Shown here one piece after another: positions 1-7,131 of a stretch of 10,711 bases of DNA. Both the position numbers and the translations under genes were made by a program. Within the stretch, counting starts at the first letter, position 1; the number at the start of each line of letters is the position of its first letter. Below the pieces are notes generated by a model that was not told the origin of the DNA, made no database searches, and saw nothing but the letters and a program-made list of their open reading frames with translations. The stretch covers positions 1,993 to 12,703 of the forward strand of contig DCUH01000091.1 in assembly GCA_002327765.1 (NCBI GenBank). Reading direction: 5' to 3'. This DNA comes from a bacterium UBA2219. GTDB lineage: Bacteria; Desulfobacterota; Deferrimicrobia; Deferrimicrobiales; Deferrimicrobiaceae.

Positions 1-35
1 TCCCTCTGCCGCCAGACGATCAGCTTCAGGTTCAT
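1..35 (-). CDS. sdhB: Succinate dehydrogenase/fumarate reductase iron-sulfur subunit, N-terminal fragment (cut by window edge)
   Basis: Reading the minus strand from the ATG at 33-35 gives MNLKLIVWRQR before the window ends. This is the usual opening of B-type SdhB/FrdB proteins, the subunit that carries the 2Fe-2S, 4Fe-4S and 3Fe-4S clusters between the flavin and the cytochrome b. Only 11 codons are visible, so no cluster-binding cysteine can be checked. The call rests on this opening and on position: it starts 29 bp after the sdhA stop, giving the standard sdhC-sdhA-sdhB order. The purine-rich GGAGGG at 52-57 lies about 16 nt from the ATG, which is long for a Shine-Dalgarno. A closer AGGA sits almost against the start codon. 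No in-frame alternative start is seen between the sdhA stop and this ATG. Confidence 0.8.
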   Translation of the reverse strand, partial: MNLKLIVWRQR

Positions 36-64
36 GGTCCTGCGACCGGAACCCTCCTCGGGGA

Positions 65-1981
65 TCACTTGTAGCTCCTCACCATGAGGTGGACGTGCTC
101 GAAGCGCAGCGGCTCCTTGTGGAGCTCGGGCGGGGCGCCCTCGCCCTTGTATTCCCAGGCCGCCGAGTAGCAGAACCTGGCGTCGTTGCGCCGCGCCTCG
201 CCGTCCTCGTACTGGTGCTCCACCCGGAAGTGGCCGCCGCACGACTCGTCCCGGTGCAGGGCGTCGCGGCAGAGCAGCTCGGCGAACTCGATGAAGTCGG
301 CGGCCCGGCCGGCATTCTCGAGCTGCGGGTTGAACTCCGCGGACGTCCCGGGGACCCGCACCCGCTGCCAGAACTCCTCCTTGATCGCCGGGATCGTGGA
401 GAGCGCCTCGGAGAGGCTCTTGTTGCTGCGGAGCATCCCGCAGTTGTGCCACATCAGGTTTCCCAGCTCCCGCTTGAAATCGGTCACGGAGCGGTCGCCC
501 CGCACGGAGAGCAGCCTCTTCGCCTGCGCCTTCACGTCCTCGATCGATTTCCGGCACTCGGGGTGGGAGGCGGTGACTTTGCCCGGCTTCGTGCGCGCCA
601 AGTAGTCGGCGATCGTGTAGGGGATGACGAAGTAGCCGTCCGCCAGCCCCTGCATCAGCGCGCTGGCCCCCAGCCGGTTCGCGCCGTGGACGGAGAAGTT
701 CGCCTCGCCCAGCACGAAGAGCCCCGGGATGTTGCTCATCAGGTTGTAGTCGACCCAGAGCCCGCCCATGGCGTAGTGGGGCGCGGGGTAGATCCGCATC
801 GGCACCTTGTAGGCGTCCTCGTCCGTGATCCGCTCGTACATCTCGAAGAGGTTCCCGTAGCGCTCGCGCAGCTCGTGCTCGCCCAGCCGCCGGATGGCGT
901 CCTTGAAGTCGAGGTACACCCCGCGGCCGGTCGGGCCGACGCCGCGCCCGTCGTCGCACTGCTCCTTCACCGCCCGGGAGGCGACGTCGCGGGGGGCGAG
1001 GTTCCCGTAGCTCGGGTACTTGCGCTCGAGGAAGTAGTCGCGGTCGTCCTCGGGGATGGCGTCGGGCGGTTTCCCGACGTCTTCCCGCTTCCTCGGGACC
1101 CAGCAGCGCCCGTCGTTGCGGAGCGACTCGGACATGAGGGTCAGCTTCGACTGGTACTCGCCCGCCTGCGGGATGCAGGTGGGGTGGACCTGGGTGTAGC
1201 AGGGGTTGGCGAGGAAGGCGCCCTTCTTGTAGGCCTTCCACATGGCCGTGACGCTGCACCCCATGGCGTTGGTGGAGAGGTGGAACACATTGACGTACCC
1301 GCCCGAGCACAGCACGACCGCGTCGCCCGCGTGGCAGCGGACCTCCCCGGTGATCAGGTCGCGCAGCGTGATCCCCTTGGCCTCGCCGTTGACCACCACG
1401 AGGTCGAGCATCTCGGTCCGGGGGTACATCTTCACCGTGCCCGCGCGGATCTGGCGCGAGAGGGCGGAGTAGGCCCCGAGGAGGAGCTGCTGGCCGGTCT
1501 GACCGCGGGCGTAGAAGGTCCGGGAGACCTGCGCGCCTCCGAAGGAGCGGGTCTCCAGGTGGCCTCCGTAGTCGCGCGCGAACGGGACGCCCTGCGCCAC
1601 GCACTGGTCGATGATGTTGTTGCTCACCTGGGCCAGCCGCCACACGTCGGCCTCGCGCGCCCGGAAGTCGCCGCCCTTGATGGTGTCGTAGAAGAGGCGG
1701 AAGACGCTGTCGCCGTCGTTGGGGTAGTTCTTCGCCGCGTTGATCCCGCCCTGCGCCGCGATGCAGTGGGCGCGACGGGGGCTGTCCTGGTAGCAGAACG
1801 CCTCGACGTTATACCCCAGCTCGCCGAGGGTCGCGGCGGCGGAGGCGCCGGCCAGGCCGGTGCCGACGACGAGGATCCTGTACTTCCTCTTGTTCGCCGG
1901 GTTCACCAGCTTCATGTCGGACCGGTGGCGCTCCCACGTCGTTTCGATCGGGCCGGTCGGCGCTTTTCCGTCGAGGATCAT
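65..1981 (-). CDS. sdhA: Succinate dehydrogenase/fumarate reductase flavoprotein subunit (B-type)
   Basis: This 638-residue catalytic subunit oxidises succinate to fumarate, or does the reverse, using covalently bound FAD on the cytoplasmic face of the membrane complex. Seen in the protein: the Rossmann FAD motif VVGTGLAG (38-45); the flavin-linking histidine in RRAHCIAAQGGI (His72); the HPT motif of the substrate site (His266-Thr268); LAPRDVASRA with the likely proton-shuttle Arg331; APHYAMGGL with His402; and GANRLGAS with Arg436. All catalytic residues expected for the family are present. The length matches B-type enzymes of Geobacter, Wolinella and Bacteroidetes, which are longer than E. 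coli SdhA, and the opening MILDGKAPTGPIE reads like Geobacter homologues. The ATG follows a G-rich Shine-Dalgarno (GAGGGGGG) about 4 nt away, which overlaps the sdhC stop region. Only 10 bp separate the two genes, so they are surely cotranscribed. Sequence alone does not fix the physiological direction: in Geobacter a similar complex is reported to work both ways. Confidence 0.97.
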   Translation of the reverse strand: MILDGKAPTGPIETTWERHRSDMKLVNPANKRKYRILVVGTGLAGASAAATLGELGYNVEAFCYQDSPRRAHCIAAQGGINAAKNYPNDGDSVFRLFYDTIKGGDFRAREADVWRLAQVSNNIIDQCVAQGVPFARDYGGHLETRSFGGAQVSRTFYARGQTGQQLLLGAYSALSRQIRAGTVKMYPRTEMLDLVVVNGEAKGITLRDLITGEVRCHAGDAVVLCSGGYVNVFHLSTNAMGCSVTAMWKAYKKGAFLANPCYTQVHPTCIPQAGEYQSKLTLMSESLRNDGRCWVPRKREDVGKPPDAIPEDDRDYFLERKYPSYGNLAPRDVASRAVKEQCDDGRGVGPTGRGVYLDFKDAIRRLGEHELRERYGNLFEMYERITDEDAYKVPMRIYPAPHYAMGGLWVDYNLMSNIPGLFVLGEANFSVHGANRLGASALMQGLADGYFVIPYTIADYLARTKPGKVTASHPECRKSIEDVKAQAKRLLSVRGDRSVTDFKRELGNLMWHNCGMLRSNKSLSEALSTIPAIKEEFWQRVRVPGTSAEFNPQLENAGRAADFIEFAELLCRDALHRDESCGGHFRVEHQYEDGEARRNDARFCYSAAWEYKGEGAPPELHKEPLRFEHVHLMVRSYK

Positions 1982-1991
1982 GCCGCCCCCC

Positions 1992-2663
1992 TCATCCCGC
2001 GAAGACGCCGACGCCGGCGAGGACGAGCAGGGGGATGACGCCGTACCCGACGAAGAAGAAAAGGGCGGAGCCCTTGCCGAGCCGCCGGACCCACGGCATG
2101 GACATCTCGTTGTTCAGCCCGACGGTCTGGAGGATCCCCTGGATCCCGTGGGACAGGTGCAGCGCCAGGATCGCCATGGCGACGAGGTACCCCAGCGAGA
2201 TCGGCCCGCTCCGGAAGGAGTCGCGCACCATGGAGAAGATGTCGAACCGCCCCTGGAAGTCGGGGGCCGGCACGGAGCCGGGGACGAGCCGGAAGCTGAA
2301 GTGGAGCAGGTGGAAGACGAGGAAGGCCAGGGTCAGCAGGCCGGTCCAGATCATCGTCTCGCCGGCGAAGGAGGCCTTCAGCATCCGCTTCACGGCGTAC
2401 TTGTGCGGCTTGGTCCTCCAGTTCTCCAGTGTCAGCATGAGGCCGAAGAAGATGTGGACCGCGAGCGCGCCGGCCAGGCCGATCCGCACGGCCCAGAGGA
2501 GGGTCGGCAGGTAGTGCAGCCCGGCGGAATAGGCGTTGATGTCGTCGGGGCCGTTGAAGACCAGGGTGTTCCCCAGCAGGTGCACGGTGGTGAACGCGAG
2601 CATGGCGATCCCCGTGAGGCTCATCAGCGTCTTCCGTACCACCGAATTCATCAGGATCTGCAT
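1992..2663 (-). CDS. sdhC: Succinate dehydrogenase/fumarate reductase diheme cytochrome b subunit (SdhC/FrdC, B-type)
   Basis: This 223-residue integral membrane subunit anchors SdhAB and passes electrons between two hemes b and menaquinone. Five hydrophobic helices are visible at about residues 12-32, 54-78, 103-127, 155-178 and 198-222. Histidines sit where the axial heme ligands of the Wolinella FrdC family lie: His28 (TTVHLLGN), His70 (LAVHIFFG), His118/His121 (VFHLLHF) and His169/His172 (LALHLSHG). Five helices and four heme ligands in one polypeptide define type B, so no separate sdhD is expected, and none is seen. The frame stays open upstream to an ATG at 2741, but that extension is not membrane-like and overlaps an AT-rich promoter-like stretch. 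I therefore start at the ATG at 2661-2663, which has AAAAAGG about 9 nt upstream. A second ATG four codons later (2649-2651) remains possible. Confidence 0.94.
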   Translation of the reverse strand: MQILMNSVVRKTLMSLTGIAMLAFTTVHLLGNTLVFNGPDDINAYSAGLHYLPTLLWAVRIGLAGALAVHIFFGLMLTLENWRTKPHKYAVKRMLKASFAGETMIWTGLLTLAFLVFHLLHFSFRLVPGSVPAPDFQGRFDIFSMVRDSFRSGPISLGYLVAMAILALHLSHGIQGILQTVGLNNEMSMPWVRRLGKGSALFFFVGYGVIPLLVLAGVGVFAG

Positions 2664-2765
2664 GCTCTTTTGCCTTTTTCCCGGGAGGTGCGGCGCGTTC
2701 GGGCGATGCGGCGATTTCAGGAACAGACTATAAATTAGCACAATAGAGCGGGGGATGATCGCAAG
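2664..2765 (-). promoter_or_regulatory. gdh-sdhC intergenic region with AT-rich promoter candidate for sdhCAB
   Basis: The 102 bp between the glutamate dehydrogenase stop and the chosen sdhC start contain an AT-rich island at about 2727-2746 in otherwise GC-rich DNA. On the minus strand it holds TATAGT (2727-2732), a 5/6 match to a sigma-70 -10 box. No good -35 lies 16-18 bp upstream, where the DNA is a C-run, so an activator-dependent promoter or simple chance are both possible. At the 3' end of the dehydrogenase, 2773-2787 could fold as CGCGGG-CGG-CCCGCG, but no U-tract follows, so it is a poor intrinsic terminator. sdhCAB may have its own promoter, may be read through from the upstream gene, or both. 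Confidence refers to the promoter. Confidence 0.3.
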
Positions 2766-5700
2766 TCAATCCCGCGGGCCGCCCGCGCGGGGCCGTCCCC
2801 GTCCGAAGGTTTCCGCGACGTACCGGCGCAGCTCCCCCTCGAAATCCCGGGCGGACCACCACCCGTCCGCTCCCCGGTAGACCGAGGTCGCCGCGATCTC
2901 CCGAGCCGGTATCGCGCAGAGGTACTTCGCGGGGAGCCCCGGCACCCTCCGGCGGTACCGGGCGCGGTCGCGCAGGAAGGCCGGCAGGTGGGCGAGCAGC
3001 GCCATGCGCCAGGGCGGGGCGAGCGACAGCCCCGGGCGCTCCCGGAAGAATTCGAACAGCCGGGCGTACCGCTCGTCGATCTCCCCGCTGATCGCGTCGG
3101 AGATCTGCGTGAAGGAGCGCCCCGGGTTCCCGCGCCTGCGCCGGAAGATGCATTCCGCTTCGTCCCCGGCCCGCCGCTCGAGGATCGCAAGCACGTCGCG
3201 GACGTAGTCCTCCCGGTTCGCGAGGAACTCCTTCTCGGTCATCATCAGGTTCCCGATGATCTCGTACGACGAGGAGATGACGCCGCACTTGTTTGCGGAG
3301 GAATCCTTCAGGATGACCGCGCCGTGCTCCTGCAGCCGCTCCCGCGCTTCCGGGGTGAAGAACGAGTTCGCCCCCTCCACGATGACGCGGGCCGACGGGG
3401 TCCCGCCGCCGGAGAGAAACGCCCGCCAGTTGGTCCCGTCCACCGTCTCCGGACGCCCTCCCGCGGGGATGAAGAGGTCCGCGGGAACGGTGAAGGCGAG
3501 CATGTCGAATTCCCGGTTGAACTCGTCCGCCGTGACCCAGGAAATCGACACTCCCTCCGCCGACCGGTCGGCCCGCTTGAACAGCTCGCGCAGCCCTTCC
3601 GTCCGGCGCTCGTTCCGGTAGAGGAGGAAGCCCCCCGGGTGGAGCGCCTCCGGCCGGAACGCCTCGACGTCCCGCCGCAGGAGCAGGCGCGTGAGCTCCT
3701 CCCGGTCGAGCCCCTCCGGGTCGCATAGAGCCCCCGACCCGTCGAGGATCAGGCGGATCGACGCCCCCGGGCTCCTCTCGAGCAGGATCCGCATCGCGTT
3801 TCCCGCTACGTCGCCGTTCGGGCCGCCGGTGAACTTCACGGAGAAGGCGTCCGACCGGATGTCCGTCCCGGCCTCCCGCATCGCGATCTCGGCGAACCGG
3901 ACCACCCCGGTGGAGGTCACGCCGTACTGCCTGTGGTTGATCCCCGCCTTCTTGCTCGACATGACGCCGATGCCGAGCACGTACCCCCGGGCCGCCGACA
4001 GCCGCGCGATCGCCTCGATCATCCGGTCGTGCATGTTCTCGTCGGGGCCCAGCTCGATCGGCTCGTCCTCCCCGTAATAGTCCACCACCCGCGGGTCCTT
4101 CGCCTTTCCCCCCGAAGTGACGAAGACGTCGAAGAAGGCGTTGGCGAACGCGTACTGCACCTTGTGGAGCCGCTGTTCCTCCAGCTCCCTCGTGTCCTGG
4201 CTCCGCGCCCGGACGACCGCCACCATCTTCGAGCCGCCCTCGTAGATGTCCTTGTTCTTCAGGTGCTGCGTGTGCGCCAGGACGTAGCATTCCCGGAAGA
4301 CCGCGTTGGCCACGGTCACGTAGTCGTCGCGCGACCGGGTCAGGACGGTCCGCCATCCGCCGCGCGCGATGTCGGAGAACCCGACGTGGTACCCCAGCCC
4401 GTTGCGCCCGAAGAAGTAGGTGACGCGGAAGGGGCGGCGCGGGGGGAGGTCGGACGTGAAGGCGGGCCCCAGGTCGGAGAGGTATTCCGGGTCGAGGCGG
4501 AAGGCCAGCGCCTGTTTCTCCTGCACGTAGAAGTTCGTCTTCAGGGTGCGCCGGATGAACGCGAGGGCGGCGCGGAAGACCTCCCGGCGGAACCCGTCGA
4601 GCTGCCGGTGCCCCGTGTTGTACTCCTCGATCTCCTTCGCCGCCGCGGATAGCGCCGAATCGCAGGCCGGGCCTCGGTCCGGGACCTCCGGGTCGAACCG
4701 CAGGGCGAAGGCGCGGGCGAGCATGAGGGAGACGTCGGGGTGGGAATGGAACGCGCGCGCCACGTCCTCGAGGGTGAACCGGTGCGGCTGGTTGTGGACG
4801 AGGCTGGTGTGGCAGAAGCCGATGAGGGCCTCCACCAGCGTCGCCTCCGCGCCCGTCATCAGCCGCCCCTGCACGAACCGGCGGTACGTCTCCGAGCCGT
4901 TGGACAGGAGCTGGACGTTGTACAGCTCGCCGAGAAGGCGGCGGTGCAGGCGGGAGTCCTTCTCAAGGCCCCCCCCGTCGCGGCGGACGACGCGGAACGC
5001 GCCCAGGAAATACGGCAGTCCCCCCGAGGGAACGATGATCGAGAAGGCCGACCGGACGCCGAGGTCGAGCCGGTTGAACACCTCCATCAGTTGCCGGAGG
5101 TAGTCCCTCTGCGGGGGGTTCTCCACGCCGACAAGGACGTCGCTTTCCGCGGGCGCCCCCGCGTCCCCCGCCTCCGCGTCCCCGACCTCGATGTGCACTC
5201 CCGGACCGCCCGTCGCGCGGTGGAGGAGCCGCAGGATCCGGGCGACCCGGTCGGGCGGAGAGAGGCGGACGAACCCCGGGTTGTTTCGCCACAGGACGCC
5301 GAGCAGCCGGTCCCGCTCCGCCGGGGGCACGCCGGCGCCCGTTTCCCTCAGCCCCGCGGCGACGATGCGGCGCAGGCGGGTCGGGACCGGCGCTTGCGGG
5401 GCGGCGGGGACGCCGGGCTCGGCTCTGCGGGCGAATTCGTACCGCTGGAACTCCAGGTCCCTGCCCGTCCCGGGGACGGGGGCGCGGGAGTGGACGATCT
5501 CGCAGCAGGCGACCTCGCGGTCGAGCGACTGGAGGGTCTCGTAGAGGGAGCCCGGGACCGAGAGGCGGGCGGTCATCAGCGCGTTTTCCCGGTCGTCCAG
5601 GACGAGCTGCCGGCCGACGGAGAGCTGCCGCATGCGGAGGCAGAGGACGCCCAGGGCTTCCGGCTCCTCCCGCAGGATCCGGAAGAAGGCCGGTTCCATG

Positions 5701-5777
5701 TTCGCCCGAAGCCAGGCGAGGTTTTCCCGGGAGGCCCTGAAGGACTCCCGGATGTTGCGGAGGACATCCCGGTCCAT
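2766..5777 (-). CDS. NAD-dependent glutamate dehydrogenase, large 115-kDa class
   Basis: This 1003-residue enzyme is predicted to interconvert L-glutamate with 2-oxoglutarate and ammonium, using NAD(H), in the cytoplasm. Its length fits the ~115-kDa class (yeast Gdh2-like) rather than the 50-kDa hexameric or 180-kDa forms. The first ~440 residues are a poorly conserved N-terminal region. The catalytic core follows: RVTYFFGRNGLGYHVGFSDIARGGWR-type sequence (451-476), a glycine-lysine motif YEGGSKMV (512-519, likely substrate Lys517), GPDENMHD (577-584), the Gly-rich dinucleotide-binding stretch KFTGGPNGDVAGNAM (648-662), VEGANSFFTPEAR (800-812) and KDSSANKCGVISSSYEI (824-840). The C-terminal ~150 residues are Arg-rich and typical of the class. 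It lies 102 bp upstream of sdhC on the same strand, which joins glutamate breakdown to the succinate step of the TCA cycle. The ATG lacks a well-spaced Shine-Dalgarno (AGGA lies about 13 nt away) and the next Met is at residue 27, so the start is fairly but not fully certain. NAD rather than NADP preference is inferred from class. Confidence 0.88.
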   Translation of the reverse strand: MDRDVLRNIRESFRASRENLAWLRANMEPAFFRILREEPEALGVLCLRMRQLSVGRQLVLDDRENALMTARLSVPGSLYETLQSLDREVACCEIVHSRAPVPGTGRDLEFQRYEFARRAEPGVPAAPQAPVPTRLRRIVAAGLRETGAGVPPAERDRLLGVLWRNNPGFVRLSPPDRVARILRLLHRATGGPGVHIEVGDAEAGDAGAPAESDVLVGVENPPQRDYLRQLMEVFNRLDLGVRSAFSIIVPSGGLPYFLGAFRVVRRDGGGLEKDSRLHRRLLGELYNVQLLSNGSETYRRFVQGRLMTGAEATLVEALIGFCHTSLVHNQPHRFTLEDVARAFHSHPDVSLMLARAFALRFDPEVPDRGPACDSALSAAAKEIEEYNTGHRQLDGFRREVFRAALAFIRRTLKTNFYVQEKQALAFRLDPEYLSDLGPAFTSDLPPRRPFRVTYFFGRNGLGYHVGFSDIARGGWRTVLTRSRDDYVTVANAVFRECYVLAHTQHLKNKDIYEGGSKMVAVVRARSQDTRELEEQRLHKVQYAFANAFFDVFVTSGGKAKDPRVVDYYGEDEPIELGPDENMHDRMIEAIARLSAARGYVLGIGVMSSKKAGINHRQYGVTSTGVVRFAEIAMREAGTDIRSDAFSVKFTGGPNGDVAGNAMRILLERSPGASIRLILDGSGALCDPEGLDREELTRLLLRRDVEAFRPEALHPGGFLLYRNERRTEGLRELFKRADRSAEGVSISWVTADEFNREFDMLAFTVPADLFIPAGGRPETVDGTNWRAFLSGGGTPSARVIVEGANSFFTPEARERLQEHGAVILKDSSANKCGVISSSYEIIGNLMMTEKEFLANREDYVRDVLAILERRAGDEAECIFRRRRGNPGRSFTQISDAISGEIDERYARLFEFFRERPGLSLAPPWRMALLAHLPAFLRDRARYRRRVPGLPAKYLCAIPAREIAATSVYRGADGWWSARDFEGELRRYVAETFGRGRPRAGGPRD

Positions 5778-5841
5778 AATGGTAATCTTATCCTAACGCA
5801 GGGGCCGCCCGCGCAATCCCGGCGGCGTCCGGAGGCAACCT
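5778..5841. promoter_or_regulatory. Divergent promoter region between glutamate dehydrogenase and rRNA methyltransferase
   Basis: These 64 bp separate two head-to-head genes and must hold at least one promoter for each, unless control elements lie inside the coding sequences. On the minus strand, AT-rich TAGGATAAGAT lies within 20 nt of the dehydrogenase ATG and contains -10-like hexamers (TAGGAT or TAAGAT). TTGCGC upstream could be a -35, but its spacing to these (15 or 20 bp) is off. On the plus strand, GGAGG at 5831-5835 is a clear Shine-Dalgarno for the TTG start at 5842. No palindromic operator is obvious. Confidence 0.4.
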
Positions 5842-7050
5842 TTGGAACGCAGGATCGTGACGACGCTCACCCCCGTTTACGGGGGATTCGCCCTCGCCCG
5901 GACGGAGGACCTGGGGATCCTCTTCATCCGGGGCGCGCTGCCCGGGGAGGAGGTCGAGGTGCGCCTGGGGGAGCGGAAGAGGGACTACGCCTTCGCCGAC
6001 ACGATCCAGGTCCTTTCCCCCTCGCCGTACCGCGTCGACCCCCCGTGCATGTATTTCGGGGAATGCGGCGGCTGCCAGCTCCAGCACGCGGCCTACCTGT
6101 ACCAGCTCGAGATGAAGCGGGGGATCCTGGAGGAGGCGTTCCGGCGCATCGGTAGGACGGACGCCGTCCCGGCGCTGGCACCCCCCGGGCCGCAGTTCGG
6201 CTACCGGTTCCGCGGGCAGTTCAAGACCGACGGCGAAGGGGTCGGTTTCTTCGCGGAGCGGTCGCGACGCCTGGTGGCCGTGTCGCGGTGCCCGTTGATG
6301 GTGGGCCGGATCAGCGTCGCCCTCCCCGCGCTGCGGGGGCTGGGCCGGGTCGTTCCCGGGATATCGGAGATCCAGGTGGCCACGGACGGCGCGCAGGCCG
6401 TCGCCTGGTTCCCGGGCGTGCGCTTCGACCGCAGGATCGTCGACCGGATCCGCGGCTTCCTGTCGGGGGCGCGCTTCGAGGACCGCTCCTGGGGGAAGGA
6501 GCGGATCACCCTCGACCTGGAGGGGCTGTCGTACGCCGTTTCCACGGGGAGCTTCTTCCAGGCGAACTGGCGGATGAACCTCACGCTCGTCCGCAGGATC
6601 CTCGAGCTGGTCAAGGAATCGCCGTCGGGCCGCCTGCTGGACCTCTACGCGGGCGCCGGGAACTTCTCGCTCCCGATGTCGTCGCGGTTCGGGGAGGTCG
6701 TGGCGGTGGAGGAGGACGCGGGCTCGTTCGCGGACCTTCGCCGGAACCTGCGCAGGAACGCCGTCGGGAACGTGCGGGCCGTGCGGTCGAGGGTCGAGAG
6801 GTTCCGCCCGGAGGGGAAGTTCGACGTGCTGATCCTCGACCCCCCCCGGGCCGGCCTTTCGGCCAGGGCGCTTTCCCTCGTCAAGGGGGTCGGGGCGGGC
6901 GCGGTGTGCTACGTCTCCTGCAACCCTTCCACGCTGGCCCGGGACGTCGCGAGCCTCGCCGACCGCTACGACCTGCGGCTCCTCCAGATGTTCGACTTCT
7001 TCCCCAACACCCACCACGTCGAGGCGCTGGCGGTCCTCCTGCTGCGTTGA
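5842..7050 (+). CDS. rlmD: 23S rRNA (uracil-5-)-methyltransferase, RlmD/RumA type with iron-sulfur cluster
   Basis: This 402-residue SAM-dependent enzyme is predicted to methylate C5 of a uridine in 23S rRNA (U1939 in E. coli for RlmD). An N-terminal TRAM-like OB fold (about 1-60) is followed by the 4Fe-4S ligands Cys69-x5-Cys75-x2-Cys78 (PPCMYFGECGGC) and Cys150 (VSRCPLM). SFFQAN (237-242) contains the family's conserved Gln. The methyltransferase domain shows motif I DLYAGAGNFSLP (267-278), DPPRAG (333-338), the nucleophile Cys360 in YVSCNPSTLARD and the base Glu394 in FPNTHHVEAL. Every catalytic and cluster residue is present, so it should be active. The start is TTG, supported by GGAGG at 5831-5835 with 6-nt spacing. 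No ATG or better start lies upstream, and the first internal Met is residue 70, inside the cysteine motif. RlmC, RlmCD and TrmA are relatives. The TRAM domain and four cysteines favour RlmD-like proteins, but the exact target base cannot be read from sequence. Confidence 0.92.
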   Translation: MERRIVTTLTPVYGGFALARTEDLGILFIRGALPGEEVEVRLGERKRDYAFADTIQVLSPSPYRVDPPCMYFGECGGCQLQHAAYLYQLEMKRGILEEAFRRIGRTDAVPALAPPGPQFGYRFRGQFKTDGEGVGFFAERSRRLVAVSRCPLMVGRISVALPALRGLGRVVPGISEIQVATDGAQAVAWFPGVRFDRRIVDRIRGFLSGARFEDRSWGKERITLDLEGLSYAVSTGSFFQANWRMNLTLVRRILELVKESPSGRLLDLYAGAGNFSLPMSSRFGEVVAVEEDAGSFADLRRNLRRNAVGNVRAVRSRVERFRPEGKFDVLILDPPRAGLSARALSLVKGVGAGAVCYVSCNPSTLARDVASLADRYDLRLLQMFDFFPNTHHVEALAVLLLR

Positions 7051-7131
7051 AGCCGGAGGCGGAAGGCAACCCGGCTGTTCCGAATCGGCGGAAAAGTTGG
7101 TAATATTCCGGGCGGAGGGAACTTCCTCATT
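7051..7131 (+). promoter_or_regulatory. Intergenic region with hairpin and weak promoter candidate upstream of the sensor kinase
   Basis: An inverted repeat begins directly after the rlmD stop: AGCCGG (7051-7056) pairs with CCGGCT (7071-7076) across a 14-nt loop. No U-tract follows, so at best it is a weak or factor-assisted terminator. Further on, TTCCGA (7078-7083) and TAATAT (7101-7106) are 17 bp apart, a 3/6 and 4/6 match to sigma-70 boxes. The TTCCG/CGGAA pentamer recurs three times in alternating orientation (7078, 7089, 7106), which may be chance. GGAGGGA (7114-7120) is the kinase Shine-Dalgarno, 11 nt before the ATG. Either read-through from rlmD or a local promoter is possible. Confidence 0.3.

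Noticed and set aside
89..2038. A 649-codon plus-strand frame antisense to sdhA
   Set aside because: Same composition artefact. sdhA on the other strand has every catalytic motif of its family, whereas this frame shows none.
2728..4356. A 542-codon minus-strand frame overlapping the glutamate dehydrogenase in another frame
   Set aside because: Arg/Gly/Ala-rich low-information translation inside a gene with conserved catalytic motifs; a frame shadow.
4740..6155. A 471-codon plus-strand frame crossing the divergent promoter region
   Set aside because: It overlaps the start of two well-supported genes and the translation has no family features.
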